NCBI GenBank assembly: GCA_023388255.1
Contig: JAEWGO010000001.1
Location: forward strand, 1 to 64,000
Direction: 5' to 3'
Length of the DNA stretch: 64,000 bases
Source: Pseudomonadota bacterium
GTDB taxonomy: Bacteria > Pseudomonadota > Gammaproteobacteria > Xanthomonadales > Rhodanobacteraceae
Position numbers and translations under genes: made by a program. The notes beneath the pieces are model-generated. The model was not told the DNA's origin and ran no database searches. It worked only from the letters and a program-made list of their open reading frames with translations. Positions 41,119 through 50,374 of the stretch are shown piece by piece (position 1 is the first letter of the stretch; every line of letters begins with the position of its first letter).

Positions 41119-42390
41119 ATGCCGGCGACCGACACCCAACGCGCCATCGATGCCGTCTGGCGGATCGAATCCGCACGCCTGATCGCGGGGCTGACGCGCC
41201 TCGTGCGCGACCTCGACCTCGCCGAGGAGCTCGCCCACGACGCGCTCGTGATCGCGCTCGAGCAATGGCCGCAGAGCGGCATTCCGGACAACCCCGGCGC
41301 GTGGCTGATGGCCACCGCCAAGCGCCGCGCGATCGACCTCCTGCGCAGGAAGACGCTTTACCAGCGCAAGGAAGCCGAGCTGACGCGCGAGATCGAGGAT
41401 CAGCTCGACATGACCGCGCCGCGCCCCGATGACGGCATCGACGACCCGGTCGGCGACGACATGCTGCGCCTCGTGTTCACCGCCTGCCATCCGGTACTCG
41501 GCACCGACGCGCGCGTCGCGTTGACCTTGCGCCTGCTCGGCGGCCTCACCACCGACGAGATCGCGCGCGCGTTCCTCGTGCCCGAGCCGACCATCGCGCA
41601 GCGCATCGTGCGCGCCAAGCGCACGCTCGCCGACGCGCAGGTGCCCTACGAAGTGCCGCACAAGGACATGCTCGCCGAACGCTTGGCGTCGGTGCTCGAA
41701 GTCATCTACCTGATCTTCAACGAAGGCTACGCCGCCACCGCCGGCGACGACTGGATGCGCCCCGGCCTGTGCGAAGACGCGCTGCGCCTCGGCCGCGTGC
41801 TGGCCGAGCTGATGCCGCACGAACCGGAAGTGCACGGCCTCGTCGCGCTAATGGAAATCCAGGCCTCGCGCGCCGCCGCACGCGTGGACGCCTCCGGCAC
41901 GCCGATCCTGCTGCCGGAACAGAACCGTGCGTTGTGGGACCAACTGTTGATCCGCCGTGGACTCGCCGCGCTCGATCGCGCCGCCAGACTCGGCGGCGCG
42001 ATCGGCCCCTACGCGCTGCAAGCTGCGATCGCCGCCTGCCATGCGCGCGCGACCAGCGCCGAGCAGACCGATTGGTCACGCATCGCCGCGCTCTACGATG
42101 CGCTCGCCGCGCTAGCCGCCTCGCCGGTGGTCGAACTCAACCGCGCCGTCGCCCACGCGATGGCATTCGGCCCGCAAATCGGCCTCGACCTTGTCGACGC
42201 ACTGGCCGCGGAACCGGCGCTGCGCAACTACCACTGGCTGCCGAGCGTGCGCGCCGACCTGCTCGGAAAGCTCGGCCGCCACAACGAGGCGCGTGTGGAG
42301 TTCGAGCGTGCCGCGGCGCAGACGCGCAATGCGCGTGAACGCGAGCTATTGCTGGCGCGCGCGGCGGCTTGCGTGGTGCCTGATTTGTAG
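41119..42390 (+). CDS. ECF-type RNA polymerase sigma factor, ECF42-like, with C-terminal helical extension
   Basis: A 423-residue sigma factor. The sigma2 region (residues 10-80) has LAEELAHDALVIALEQWP and NPGAWLMATAKRRAIDLLRR; sigma4 is about 110-170 with TLRLLGGLTTDEIARAFLVPEPTIAQRIVRAKR. Residues 190-423 form a long helical extension (EVIYLIFNEGYAA, ELMPHEPEVHGLVALMEIQASR, GPYALQAAIAACHA, SPVVELNRAVAHAM), which is characteristic of ECF42 and probably replaces an anti-sigma factor. It pairs with the DGPF protein upstream. The signal is unknown. ATG 41119 is taken as start. Confidence 0.92.
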   Translation: MPATDTQRAIDAVWRIESARLIAGLTRLVRDLDLAEELAHDALVIALEQWPQSGIPDNPGAWLMATAKRRAIDLLRRKTLYQRKEAELTREIEDQLDMTAPRPDDGIDDPVGDDMLRLVFTACHPVLGTDARVALTLRLLGGLTTDEIARAFLVPEPTIAQRIVRAKRTLADAQVPYEVPHKDMLAERLASVLEVIYLIFNEGYAATAGDDWMRPGLCEDALRLGRVLAELMPHEPEVHGLVALMEIQASRAAARVDASGTPILLPEQNRALWDQLLIRRGLAALDRAARLGGAIGPYALQAAIAACHARATSAEQTDWSRIAALYDALAALAASPVVELNRAVAHAMAFGPQIGLDLVDALAAEPALRNYHWLPSVRADLLGKLGRHNEARVEFERAAAQTRNARERELLLARAAACVVPDL

Positions 42391-42682
42391 CAGCGGGACG
42401 CTATCGGCGTTGCGCCAAGCAAAACGTCGGCGGCAAACGAGTCGGTGTCCGGACCGAACAAGCCGATATCACTTCCGGATCTGCATAGCCGATTGAACGT
42501 ATGGCTTCGTTCCGGCGGATTCCATCTTGGTCCGAGCGCAACGCGTTCACCAAAAAGGCCGATTACACGACTGCAAGTGCAGAACCCGCCGCAAAGCGAT
42601 TTACTCGGTCACTTGCAAAGGCAGTCCATACACGAACAGTTGGTCGGCGCACTAAGGCAACTTCGATGAGTTGTCTTTGCCG

Positions 42683-42709
42683 TCATTCCGGCGAAGGCCG
42701 GAATCCACG
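42683..42709 (+). repeat. CGTCATTCCGG-type dispersed hairpin repeat
   Basis: CGTCATTCCGGC-GAAG-GCCGGAATCCACG, with an 8-bp stem. Elements with this core are very common between genes in many proteobacteria. Only one copy is seen here. Confidence 0.7.
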
Positions 42710-42737
42710 TGCGGAAATGCGAATTACGCCACCGCCC

Positions 42738-42771
42738 TGGCAATGGCAATTGCAATGGCAAAGGCAAACGA
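42738..42771 (+). repeat. Degenerate hexanucleotide repeat (TGGCAA/TGCAAT)
   Basis: About five imperfect units of GGCAAT, TGCAAT and GGCAAA follow each other. This is simple-sequence DNA, outside any gene. Confidence 0.65.
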
Positions 42772-42867
42772 AAAGGAGGTGGGCGCCACCGCACATGCGG
42801 AGTATGGCTGTCCGATGCCGTTGCGAGAAGCGAAGTCGATCCAGCAACTTGGCTGTCGTCCGTGGAA

Positions 42868-43944
42868 TCATGCGCGGCCATCTCCGACATCGCCCCGCCG
42901 CTCCGCATCGATCAACGCCCGCTTGCGCGCAACGCCCCAGCGATAGCCGCCCATGTCGCCGTCGCCGCGGATCACGCGGTGGCAGGGGATCAACACGGCG
43001 ATGCGGTTCTTCGCGCAGGCGGAGGCGAGTGCGCGGGTTGCGCGTGGCGCGTCGATCGCGGCGGCGGCTTCGCCGTAGGACACGAGTTCGCCATACGGAA
43101 TCGTGCGCAGGTAGTTCCACACGCGCATCTGGAACGCGGTACCGCGGATGTCGAGCGGCAGGTCGAGGTTCGGCAGGTGGCCGTCGAGGTGCGCGTTCAA
43201 TGCGTGCATCCAGGCGTCGAACGCGGGTTGTGCCGCGTCCGTCATCGGCGCGAGGCGCGCTTGTGGATATTCCGCTGCGAGCTGCGCGAGAAGCGCAGTG
43301 CGGTCGTCGCCGAACTGCAGGTAGCAGACGCCGCGGTCGGTTGCGCCGATGCAGGCAAGGCCGAGCGGGGTGTCGCCGATCGCATGCGAGATGTCGAGGC
43401 CGGCGCCGCCGCTGCGATACTGGCGCGGCGTCATGCCGAGTGCGCGCGGCGCGCGTTCGTACAGGCCACGGCTCGATCCGAGACCGGCGTCGTAGACCGC
43501 GTCGGTGACCGACTCCGAATCGCGCAACGCGCGCTTGATGCGGCGCAGGCGCACGCCCTCGATGTAGTCGCCGGGCGTGATCGCGAGATGGCGTTTGAAC
43601 AGGCGATTAAGTTGGAATGCGTCGCGGCCGGATCGTAGCGACAGCGCCGTGCCATCGGGCAGCGCATCGGGTGCTGCCTCGATGAAGCGGCACAGTTCCA
43701 GCAGCAGCGCGATATCCGGATCGTGCCGCCAGTGTTCGAGCGGGCGGCAGCGCTTGCACGGCCGCAGACCGCCTTCTCCGGCCGCGGCGGGTGTCGCGAA
43801 GAAGCGCACGTTCGTGCGCAGCGCGCGTCGCGCGGAGCAGGAGGGTCGGCAGTACACGCCGGTCGTGACCACGCCGTAGACGAATGCGTGGTCCATTGTC
43901 TCGTCGCGGTTCTGCACCGCCTGCCACATGTCTTCATCGCGCAT
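42868..43944 (-). CDS. ada: Bifunctional transcriptional activator / DNA repair protein Ada
   Basis: Repairs methyl phosphotriesters and O6-methylguanine and, once methylated, activates the adaptive response. The 358-residue product has the N-terminal zinc domain with Cys32, Cys36, Cys63 and Cys66 (VYCRPSC and CKRCRP), an AraC-type helix-turn-helix (about 85-175; LFKRHLAITPGDYIEGVRLRRI, VTDAVYDAGLGSSRGLYE), and the C-terminal methyltransferase with the acceptor Cys321 in IPCHRVIR. All three parts are intact. ATG 43944 follows GGAGA by 6 bases. Divergent from the glutathione S-transferase gene, with 173 bases between. Confidence 0.95.
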   Translation of the reverse strand: MRDEDMWQAVQNRDETMDHAFVYGVVTTGVYCRPSCSARRALRTNVRFFATPAAAGEGGLRPCKRCRPLEHWRHDPDIALLLELCRFIEAAPDALPDGTALSLRSGRDAFQLNRLFKRHLAITPGDYIEGVRLRRIKRALRDSESVTDAVYDAGLGSSRGLYERAPRALGMTPRQYRSGGAGLDISHAIGDTPLGLACIGATDRGVCYLQFGDDRTALLAQLAAEYPQARLAPMTDAAQPAFDAWMHALNAHLDGHLPNLDLPLDIRGTAFQMRVWNYLRTIPYGELVSYGEAAAAIDAPRATRALASACAKNRIAVLIPCHRVIRGDGDMGGYRWGVARKRALIDAERRGDVGDGRA

Positions 43945-44117
43945 GGTGTTCTCCATCGGTTTCGATGGTTGCATGGTGCGGTTGCCTTGAGTGCGGAACC
44001 ATCCGCTTGCTGCGCCGAATGTGCGATGACGCGACTTCGGATTCAACGCAGAAACCGGATATCGCCGGAATGGCATGGCGGCGATCCTGCAATGCCTCCA
44101 CGTTGCGGAATCCACGC

Positions 44118-44759
44118 ATGATCACGTTGTTCGACTATGGCCCCTCGCAGAACGCGTACAAGGTACGGCTGCTGCTCAACCATCTTGAAGTTCCGTATCG
44201 CACGGAGTGGATCAGCATCTTCGAAGGCGCAGGTCGAAGTGCGGACTACGTGCGCATCAACCCGACCGGAACGGTGCCGGCGATCCAGCTCGACGACGGC
44301 CGCGTGCTGGCCGAGTCGAATGCGATCCTCGGCTATCTCGCCGACGGCACGCGCTATCTGCCGGCCGATGCGTTCGGTCGCGCCAAGGCATGGCAGTGGA
44401 TGTCGTTCGAGCAAGAGCGCATCGAGAGCACGATCGGCGCGTTGCGGCACTGGACCCTGACCGGCAAGCTTGCGCGGCGTTCGCCCGAGCTGATCGGGAT
44501 GAAGCGTTCCAGCGCATTGCGTGCGCTGGCCATCCTCGATGCGGAACTTGCCGCGCGGCCGTTCCTGCTCGGCGATGCGTACACCATCGCGGACATGTCG
44601 ATCTTCGCCTACGCGAGCCGTGCGGAGGAGGCCGAGCTGTCGCTGCAGCCACATGCGGCGTTGCGTGCGTGGATCGCGCGCGTGCGGGCGCAAGCGGGCT
44701 TTCTCGACGTCGTGCATGCGTATGCGGACGACCCGCATTCGACGCGGGAACTGCCATAG
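44118..44759 (+). CDS. Glutathione S-transferase family protein
   Basis: A cytosolic GST-fold protein of 213 residues. The thioredoxin-like N-terminal domain has FDYGPSQNAYKVRLLLNHLEVPY and the glutathione-contact motif GTVPAIQLDDGRVLAESNAILGYLA (cis-Pro and the ESNAI residues). A helical C-terminal domain carries the conserved FLLGDAYTIADMSIFAYASRA. The likely catalytic residue is the Tyr or Ser near the start (YGPS). Substrate unknown. It is divergent from ada, so a joint stress response is possible. Confidence 0.9.
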   Translation: MITLFDYGPSQNAYKVRLLLNHLEVPYRTEWISIFEGAGRSADYVRINPTGTVPAIQLDDGRVLAESNAILGYLADGTRYLPADAFGRAKAWQWMSFEQERIESTIGALRHWTLTGKLARRSPELIGMKRSSALRALAILDAELAARPFLLGDAYTIADMSIFAYASRAEEAELSLQPHAALRAWIARVRAQAGFLDVVHAYADDPHSTRELP

Positions 44760-44780
44760 GCGAACGCATGGATGCGCGGA

Positions 44781-45230
44781 TCAGCGTGCCGCGCGCGCAA
44801 GCAAACGATCGAGCTGGTTCGCGAAGGCCTGCCGATCGCGCTGGTCGAACGCAGGTGGGCCGCCGGTCTGCACGCCGGCGCCGCGCAGGTCGGCCATGAA
44901 GTCGCGCATCGACAGGTGCTGGCGCACGTTCTCGGCGGTGTACAGCTCGCCACGCGGATTGATTGCGGTGACGCCCTTGTCGACCACCGCGGCGGCGAGC
45001 GGAATGTCCGCGGTGACGACGAGGTCGCCGGCTTCGGCCCAGCCGATGATCGCGCTGTCGGCGACATCGAAGCCCTGCGCGACGGTGCGACTGCTGATGA
45101 ACGCCGAGCGCGGAACAGCCAAGGTCTGATTGGCGACAAGGATCAGCTCGATGCGGGCGCGTTCGGCGGCCCGGTAGAGGATGTCCTTGATCACCTTCGG
45201 GCAGGCGTCTGCGTCGACCCAGATCTTCAT
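44781..45230 (-). CDS. YaiI/YqxD family protein (UPF0178)
   Basis: A 149-residue protein of a family with a PIN/NYN-like nuclease fold but no proven activity. Signatures are MKIWVDADACPKVIKDILYR, VPRSAFISSRTVAQGFDVAD, DLVVTADIPLAAAVVDKG, PRGELYTAENV and the C-terminal RDFMADLRGAGVQTGGPPAF. The conserved Asp residues (DADA, TADIPL) match a metal site. Its ATG at 45230 overlaps the stop of the upstream lipase-like gene (ATGA), so the two are coupled. Confidence 0.93.
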   Translation of the reverse strand: MKIWVDADACPKVIKDILYRAAERARIELILVANQTLAVPRSAFISSRTVAQGFDVADSAIIGWAEAGDLVVTADIPLAAAVVDKGVTAINPRGELYTAENVRQHLSMRDFMADLRGAGVQTGGPPAFDQRDRQAFANQLDRLLARAAR

Positions 45231-46483
45231 CGCGTGGCGATTCGGGCCTTGCGACGGGACGGCGCGAGAAAGTCGCGCAGCTTCGCGTAGACGTCGGCAT
45301 GGTCGAGCAGGTCGAGGTGGTTCATGCCATAGCCGACCCACTGGCGATCCGCCGCGATCGCGAGTGCGCGCGCCGGATCGGCATGGCGCCCGAGCGCGCT
45401 GGCGACCGGCACGAGGCCATCGCCGAGCAGGCGGTCGCCGAGGTCGCCGGTGCGCTTGCCCGTGCTCGCCGCAATCGCCGCGACGCGCGCGCCACGTGGC
45501 AACGAGACGGAGCCGCCAGCGATGGCATCGCCATGTGCGCAGGTGGCTGATTGCCAGTCCTCGTCGCGCAGGCTGCCGTGGCGCAAGTCGGTAATGCCCG
45601 CGCTGCGCATGCGGCCGAGCGCGGCGAGCGGTGCGCTGTAACGACTGACGCCGAGCGCGAGATCGACCCAGTGGCCGCCGCGTTCGAGCGGAGCACCGTG
45701 GTGCGGCGTGCCGAGGAAGACGATGTCCTTGAGCAGGCGTGGCCAACGATGCCCGGCCAGGGCTGCGTAGTGGCAGGCGCTGTGCGCGACGAGTCCACCA
45801 AGGCTGTAGCCGACGATGGCCAATTCGGTGACGGGTCGCGGCGCGGCATCGATCCAGCGTTCGAGCCGATCGGCGAGTTCGCGGCCGTTTGCGGAGACAT
45901 GCAGGCCGGTGTTGTAGCGCAACCACGCCGGGCGAAAGCCGAGATCGCGCGCGAGTGCGTTGCCGTGATCGTGGCCGCGGCGCTTCCACTGGCCCTCGTG
46001 CATGCACAGGCCATGGATCATCAGCAGCACGCGGCCGCCTTCGGCCACACGCGCGCTGCAGCCGTCGCGGCGAAACTGCATCGACGTCGCCAGCGGATTG
46101 CCGCTCGCGGCGAGATGGTCGCCGATGATGCCGTTCAGCGCCGCGACCAGCGCATCGCGCGCCGGGCCTGGCGCCTGCGCGCCGATGCGGTCGAGCAGCG
46201 GCTGCGTGCGTTCGATCGCGAAGTCGGCGCAGTTGCCGATCCAGCCGGTCACGCCGCGGATGTTGCGGTAGACGAATGCGGTCAGACCGCGCGCCGGCGC
46301 GTTGTCCGTCGGCATCCACGGCAGGCTCAGGATGTTCCGGTGCATCGTCTCGATGATGTCGGTCACGGCGAGCGTGGCGTCGATTGCGAGGCGTGCGGTG
46401 CCTTTGAGGTCGCTGGAAAGAATCGCGCGGGCCTTGCGTTGGCGGGATCGGCGCAGTGTCGGTGTGTCGGTGCCGCCATGCAA
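45227..46483 (-). CDS. Lipase-like alpha/beta hydrolase
   Basis: A predicted esterase or lipase of about 418 residues, not assigned a substrate. The hydrolase domain starts near GGRVLLMIHGLCMHEGQW (oxyanion region), the nucleophile elbow is IVGYSLGGLVAHS, and a later VFLGTPHHGAPLERGG motif resembles lipases of the PGAP1/class 3 type. The acid and His probably lie near GLVPVAS and MNHLDLLDH, the latter the His of an NHLD motif. The N-terminus is unclear. TTG 46483 keeps a helix KGTARLAIDATLAVTDIIE that looks conserved; ATG 46345 is the first ATG. No signal peptide is seen. Confidence 0.75.
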   Translation of the reverse strand: MHGGTDTPTLRRSRQRKARAILSSDLKGTARLAIDATLAVTDIIETMHRNILSLPWMPTDNAPARGLTAFVYRNIRGVTGWIGNCADFAIERTQPLLDRIGAQAPGPARDALVAALNGIIGDHLAASGNPLATSMQFRRDGCSARVAEGGRVLLMIHGLCMHEGQWKRRGHDHGNALARDLGFRPAWLRYNTGLHVSANGRELADRLERWIDAAPRPVTELAIVGYSLGGLVAHSACHYAALAGHRWPRLLKDIVFLGTPHHGAPLERGGHWVDLALGVSRYSAPLAALGRMRSAGITDLRHGSLRDEDWQSATCAHGDAIAGGSVSLPRGARVAAIAASTGKRTGDLGDRLLGDGLVPVASALGRHADPARALAIAADRQWVGYGMNHLDLLDHADVYAKLRDFLAPSRRKARIATR

Positions 46484-46503
46484 GCGGCGCCGACACTCGA
46501 GGA

Positions 46504-48009
46504 TCAGTGCCGCGCGTACACCTGCAACACGTCGCGCTTCATCGCTGCCTGGCTGTCGCCACGGCTGTAGAACATGTGGCCGCCGGGATATTCCTTCACT
46601 TGCACGCGCAGCGGATCGCCCATCACGGGCATCTGGTCGACGATCAGTTGCGAGGCCATGAACGGGCAGGACAGGTCGCCCCAGCCGTGCACGATCAGCA
46701 CCTGCAGCTTCGAATCGACCGCGACCGACTGGCGCAGCTCCTGTACCGAGCCGCGATTCATTTCCTCGCCGCGGTCCCACGCGCGATTCACCTCGTAGCT
46801 CAGCGCGTTGTAGCGGCCGTCGTACTTCCAGCCGGCCTGGCGCGTGATGAAGTCGACCATCGCGGTCGTGGTCGGCGCGATGATCGCGTCGAGGATCGGA
46901 TCGTTGGTGCGCTGCTCGGGCGCGAACGGGAACGGGTCCCACGCGGTCACGTTGGAGTCGTAGCGGCTGCCGAGCTTGCCTTCGGCGCGGAACACTTCGC
47001 GCAGGTACGCCTGCGTTTCGAGGCGACCGCCGGAGCGGCGCACGAATTCGGGTTCGAGGCCGGACAGTTCCGTCACGCGCTTGACGATGCGTTCGGTCGC
47101 CTGTGGATCGGAGCGGCCCTTGAGCAGGTCGGTCACGTAGTCGCCGCGCGTGTAGTCGATGACCTTGGCCATCGCCGCATCGCTGAGCTTGCCTTGGCGT
47201 TCGAGATTCGCTGCGGAGATCGTCGGCAGGGTCAGCATCCACGGCAGCGGCGACAGGTCGCCATTGTCCGACGCGGTCGGATCGAGGTACGGCGACACCA
47301 GCACCATGCCGTTCATCGCCACGCCGAGACGCGTCTGCAGGTAATGCGTGATGCGCGGGCCGCGGAAGCCGCCGTAGCTTTCGCCGACGAGATACTTCTT
47401 CGAGGTCAGGCGTCCGTTCTTGACCAGCCAGTCGTAGACGATGCGTGACAGGTATTCGATGTCGGTCTTGGTCGTGTAGAACTTCTTCTTCGCCTCGTCC
47501 TCGGGAATGCGCGCGCGGCTGAAGCCGGTGCCGACCGGATCGATGAACACGAGATCGGTGAAGTCGAGCCAGGTGCCGGGGTTGTCGACCGCGATGGCCG
47601 GGTCCGACGGGCTGTTGCCTTCGGCGCCGAACTGCACGCGCTTGGGACCGAGCGCGCCCAGATTCAGATACACCGACGAGGCGCCGGGACCGCCGTTCAG
47701 CGCGAACGTGACCGGCCGATCCTTGCCCGGCATCGTGTAGGCGATGAACATAACGTCGGCGATCGTCTTGCCCTTCTCGTCGAGCACCGGCAGCGAGCCG
47801 ACAGTGGCGTCATAGGACAGCTTGCGGCCGTCGACCGTGACACTCTGGCGCACGGTCTTGTCGGCCGGGAATGGCGGCAGGTTGAAGTCGGCGCTTTTGG
47901 CCTCCTTTGGCGACTCCTTGCCGGCATCGTCGGCAAAGGCAACGCACGGCGCGAGCGCGCCGGCGAGCAGGAACAGCGACAGCAGCGCGGCAACCGGGCG
48001 CTTGGACAT
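46504..48009 (-). CDS. Secreted S10-family serine carboxypeptidase-like protein
   Basis: A 501-residue exported peptidase. The signal peptide ends near VAFA-DD (residue 27). S10 motifs are complete: FALNGGPGASSVYLNLGALGP (oxyanion), FIDPVGTGFSR, the Ser in YLVGESYGGFRGP, the Asp in HGWGDLSCPF, and the His in YPGGHMFYSRGD. Bacterial S10 members are thought to act on peptides in the periplasm. ATG 48009 follows AGGTG by 7 bases. The lipase-like gene follows, 20 bases after the stop. Confidence 0.93.
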   Translation of the reverse strand: MSKRPVAALLSLFLLAGALAPCVAFADDAGKESPKEAKSADFNLPPFPADKTVRQSVTVDGRKLSYDATVGSLPVLDEKGKTIADVMFIAYTMPGKDRPVTFALNGGPGASSVYLNLGALGPKRVQFGAEGNSPSDPAIAVDNPGTWLDFTDLVFIDPVGTGFSRARIPEDEAKKKFYTTKTDIEYLSRIVYDWLVKNGRLTSKKYLVGESYGGFRGPRITHYLQTRLGVAMNGMVLVSPYLDPTASDNGDLSPLPWMLTLPTISAANLERQGKLSDAAMAKVIDYTRGDYVTDLLKGRSDPQATERIVKRVTELSGLEPEFVRRSGGRLETQAYLREVFRAEGKLGSRYDSNVTAWDPFPFAPEQRTNDPILDAIIAPTTTAMVDFITRQAGWKYDGRYNALSYEVNRAWDRGEEMNRGSVQELRQSVAVDSKLQVLIVHGWGDLSCPFMASQLIVDQMPVMGDPLRVQVKEYPGGHMFYSRGDSQAAMKRDVLQVYARH

Positions 48010-48395
48010 GGGCGGGCACCTGTAGGGGAACATGCGTGGTCGCCAAGCCTAGACCGCGCCGCCGGCGCGGCGATGTGCCAAAAGGGGGAGGCACCTCGCG
48101 GTCGTCGCCGGGATCGATCACTCCGCGCGGTTGCGCATGCCCGCACTGCGGATTCCTTCGAACCGAAATCGATCCGGCCGTGTTGCCGCCGGCGCGTTGC
48201 GCTGCGACAGGATGCGCCTCCCTCCCTGCGTCGACCTGCCGCACCCGGATGGCACGCACAGTCTATTGATTTCAAAGGGTGAGGAATCAATCATCATGCC
48301 GTTGCTGCGGCGCACAAAGCGCCCCCGACGGCGTCTTGCCCATCGTCGGGCGTGCCGGGACCAGCCGCCTTGCTTTTTCTGCCGGGAGAATTGCC
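48010..48395. other. Divergent promoter region (S10 peptidase / small secreted protein)
   Basis: No gene is seen in this 386-base stretch. It contains a small hairpin GTGCC...GGCAC (48075-48094). Promoters for both flanking genes must lie here, but none stands out. Confidence 0.45.
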
Positions 48396-48797
48396 ATGAA
48401 AAAGACCGTCCTGACCCTGATTGCCCTCGTCACCTTCGGTGCCGCCACGGCGGCATCTGCCGCGCCGGCCAACGAATGCTCGGTCTCTGTCGCCAAGGAG
48501 CCACTTGTCATGCGCCTCGGCAAGGACGAGTTCCGCATTGCATTCGGCGTCAACGGCGAGCGTTGTGCGGCGGCTGGTTGCAGCGGCTACATCACGTACA
48601 AGGCATCGTGGAAGACCGAGGACGGCGCCACGCGCACGGATCGCAAGCTGCTCAGCTACGTGGTTGCGAGTGGAAGCGAGCGGTCGATCGCGGTCGACCG
48701 TCACTATTTCGACACCGCCGAGGGCCGCCACACCACCGACGTGGTGGATGTCAGCGTCGAAGACGTGAGCTGCTCGAACGCGGTCGCGATGCGTTGA
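48396..48797 (+). CDS. Small secreted hypothetical protein
   Basis: I do not recognise this 133-residue protein. It starts MKKTVLTLIALVTFGAATA, a clear signal peptide ending at ASA-AP. The mature part contains five or so Cys (NECSVSV, GERCAAAGCSG, EDVSCSN), suggesting disulfide bonds in the periplasm, and beta-rich segments such as GYITYKASWKTEDGATRTDRK. GGGAGA precedes ATG 48396. It stands alone between a divergent peptidase gene and a sterol-desaturase-like gene. Confidence 0.7.
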   Translation: MKKTVLTLIALVTFGAATAASAAPANECSVSVAKEPLVMRLGKDEFRIAFGVNGERCAAAGCSGYITYKASWKTEDGATRTDRKLLSYVVASGSERSIAVDRHYFDTAEGRHTTDVVDVSVEDVSCSNAVAMR

Positions 48798-48891
48798 TCC
48801 ACCAGAGGAGCAGGGCGATGCGCCCGCTCCGCGCTGAATGCGCCGCCGTGTCGCGCGGATCGTCGCGGCACGGCGGCGGTACAATCGCCGC

Positions 48892-49989
48892 ATGATCGAA
48901 TTGTGGTCCCAATGCGTCGCGTGGCTGACCGTCCATGCCGTCACGCCGTTCCTTGTCCTCGTCCACCTCGACGGCCTCGCCGGTGATCCGGCCGAGATTG
49001 CCGGTGCGTTGCTGATCGCGTTCGCGCAGGTGCTGATCATCGGTGGCGTGATGCGGCCGCTGGAGTCGCTCGCGCCGGCGGAGAAGTGGGCAGACCGTCG
49101 TCACGTGCGTATCGATCGCACGTTCACGCTGGTCATGCTGTTCGGCCTCAATCCGCTGTTCGCCTACCTCGTGCTGACACCGCTCGCGAATGCGTTCGGC
49201 GGAGGCGGCGTCGATGTCGCCGCAACCAGCGAAACCTTCAGCGGTCTTGCCAGCTGGGTGCCGTGGTTCCAGCAGCATCCGTACGTGCTGTTCGGCACCT
49301 ACTACGTTCTGTACGACTTCACCTACTACTGGATGCATCGCACGCAGCACGCGATCCCGTGGTGGTGGGCGCTGCACAGCATGCACCACAGCCAACGCCA
49401 GATGAGCTGCTGGACGAATGACCGCGGCAGCTACGTCGATGGCTTCCTCCAATCGATGGTGCTGGCCACGGTTGGCCTCGTCATCGGCGTCGACCCCGAG
49501 CAGTTCGCATTGCTGATGTTCATCAGCGAACTGGTACAGAACTTCTCGCACACCAATGTGCGCTTTGGTTTCGGTCGCGTGTTCGAGCGTGTCTTCGTCG
49601 ACCCGAAGTTCCACCGCCTGCACCACATGATCGTCGACCCGGAGCGGCCGCAATTGCACGATTGCAACTACGGCCAGGTGCTCTCGATCTGGGACGTGCT
49701 GTTCGGCACCGCGCTGTATGGCGAGCCGCCGCGTCCGACCGGCGTCGGCGACCCGATGGTCGACATCGACAACGAGCGCGGCCTCGTCGCGATGCAATGG
49801 GGCGCGTTCCGCCGCTTCTGGGGCGCGCTGTGGACGCCGGCCGGCTGGAAGCTGGGCGATGTCGCGTTCGACGAGAATTATCGTCCGGTATCCACCGCGC
49901 ACATGGATCTGCACGCGTTTGCGCATGCCGCGCCGGCGGCCGATTCCGCGGAAGCCGCCGCGAACGTGCCGGCGCCCGCCACGCGCTGA
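48892..49989 (+). CDS. Sterol desaturase / fatty acid hydroxylase superfamily protein
   Basis: A membrane-bound di-iron protein of 365 residues. The eight-histidine pattern of the superfamily is visible: YYWMHRTQH (HxxxH), LHSMHHSQR (HxxHH) and KFHRLHHMI (HxxHH). There are several hydrophobic helices in the first 260 residues and a soluble tail rich in Ala and Pro. The substrate cannot be told; bacterial members act on fatty acids, carotenoids or sterol-like lipids. ATG 48892 is chosen since it directly precedes the conserved membrane part. Followed by remnants of a kinase. Confidence 0.88.
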   Translation: MIELWSQCVAWLTVHAVTPFLVLVHLDGLAGDPAEIAGALLIAFAQVLIIGGVMRPLESLAPAEKWADRRHVRIDRTFTLVMLFGLNPLFAYLVLTPLANAFGGGGVDVAATSETFSGLASWVPWFQQHPYVLFGTYYVLYDFTYYWMHRTQHAIPWWWALHSMHHSQRQMSCWTNDRGSYVDGFLQSMVLATVGLVIGVDPEQFALLMFISELVQNFSHTNVRFGFGRVFERVFVDPKFHRLHHMIVDPERPQLHDCNYGQVLSIWDVLFGTALYGEPPRPTGVGDPMVDIDNERGLVAMQWGAFRRFWGALWTPAGWKLGDVAFDENYRPVSTAHMDLHAFAHAAPAADSAEAAANVPAPATR

Positions 49990-50010
49990 TCCGGACACGC
50001 TTGTGCTTGC

Positions 50011-50345
50011 GGCAGCGGCATCGCGGAAAGCGATCGCGCGCTGCTCTTCGAGGAGTTCCGTCGCCTCGACCGCGGCGGTGCCGGCCTTGGCCTCGGCCTG
50101 TCGATCGCCGAGCACATCGCGCGCCCGCTCGGTCATGTGCTGACGCTGAGTTCATGGCCCACTCGCGGCAGCGTGTTCGCGATCGAAACCGCCGCCGCGC
50201 CCTCGCCGCGTTGCCATGCATCATCGTCACCGCCGACCACGACGATGCCGTGCGCGTGGCGGTGGCCGATGCCTGTGCGCACCTGCTGCACAAGCCCTTG
50301 AAGCCGCTGGCGCTGAAGTCGCCGATGGCGCGATTGCAGACAAAG
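50011..50345 (+). pseudogene. Remnant of a hybrid histidine kinase / response regulator
   Basis: Only the end of an ATPase domain is left: GSGIAESDRALLFEEFRRLD, then GAGLGLGLSIAEHIARPLGH and PTRGSVFAIE. It is read in the frame of base 50011. The sequence then jumps to another frame (from about 50216) with IIVTADHDDAVRVAVADACA and LLHKPLKPLALKSPMARLQ, the last third of a receiver domain with its conserved Lys. The phosphoacceptor part, the N-terminal half of the receiver and the start are missing. The order ATPase-receiver fits NahK-type hybrid kinases. Confidence 0.75.
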
Positions 50346-50374
50346 GCCATCGCGCGCGTGCGTGCAGCGTCGCA

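Larger units (their letters stand above)
42391..42867. other. Non-coding region with dispersed-repeat-like elements
   Basis: No gene is visible in this 477-base stretch between the convergent sigma factor and ada genes. It contains a hairpin of the CGTCATTCCGGCGAAGGCCG type (42683-42705) and, after it, a degenerate tandem of GGCAAT/TGGCAA units. Confidence 0.65.

Noticed and set aside
42738..42771. Short tandem units considered as a CRISPR array
   Set aside because: Units are six bases, imperfect and without spacers.
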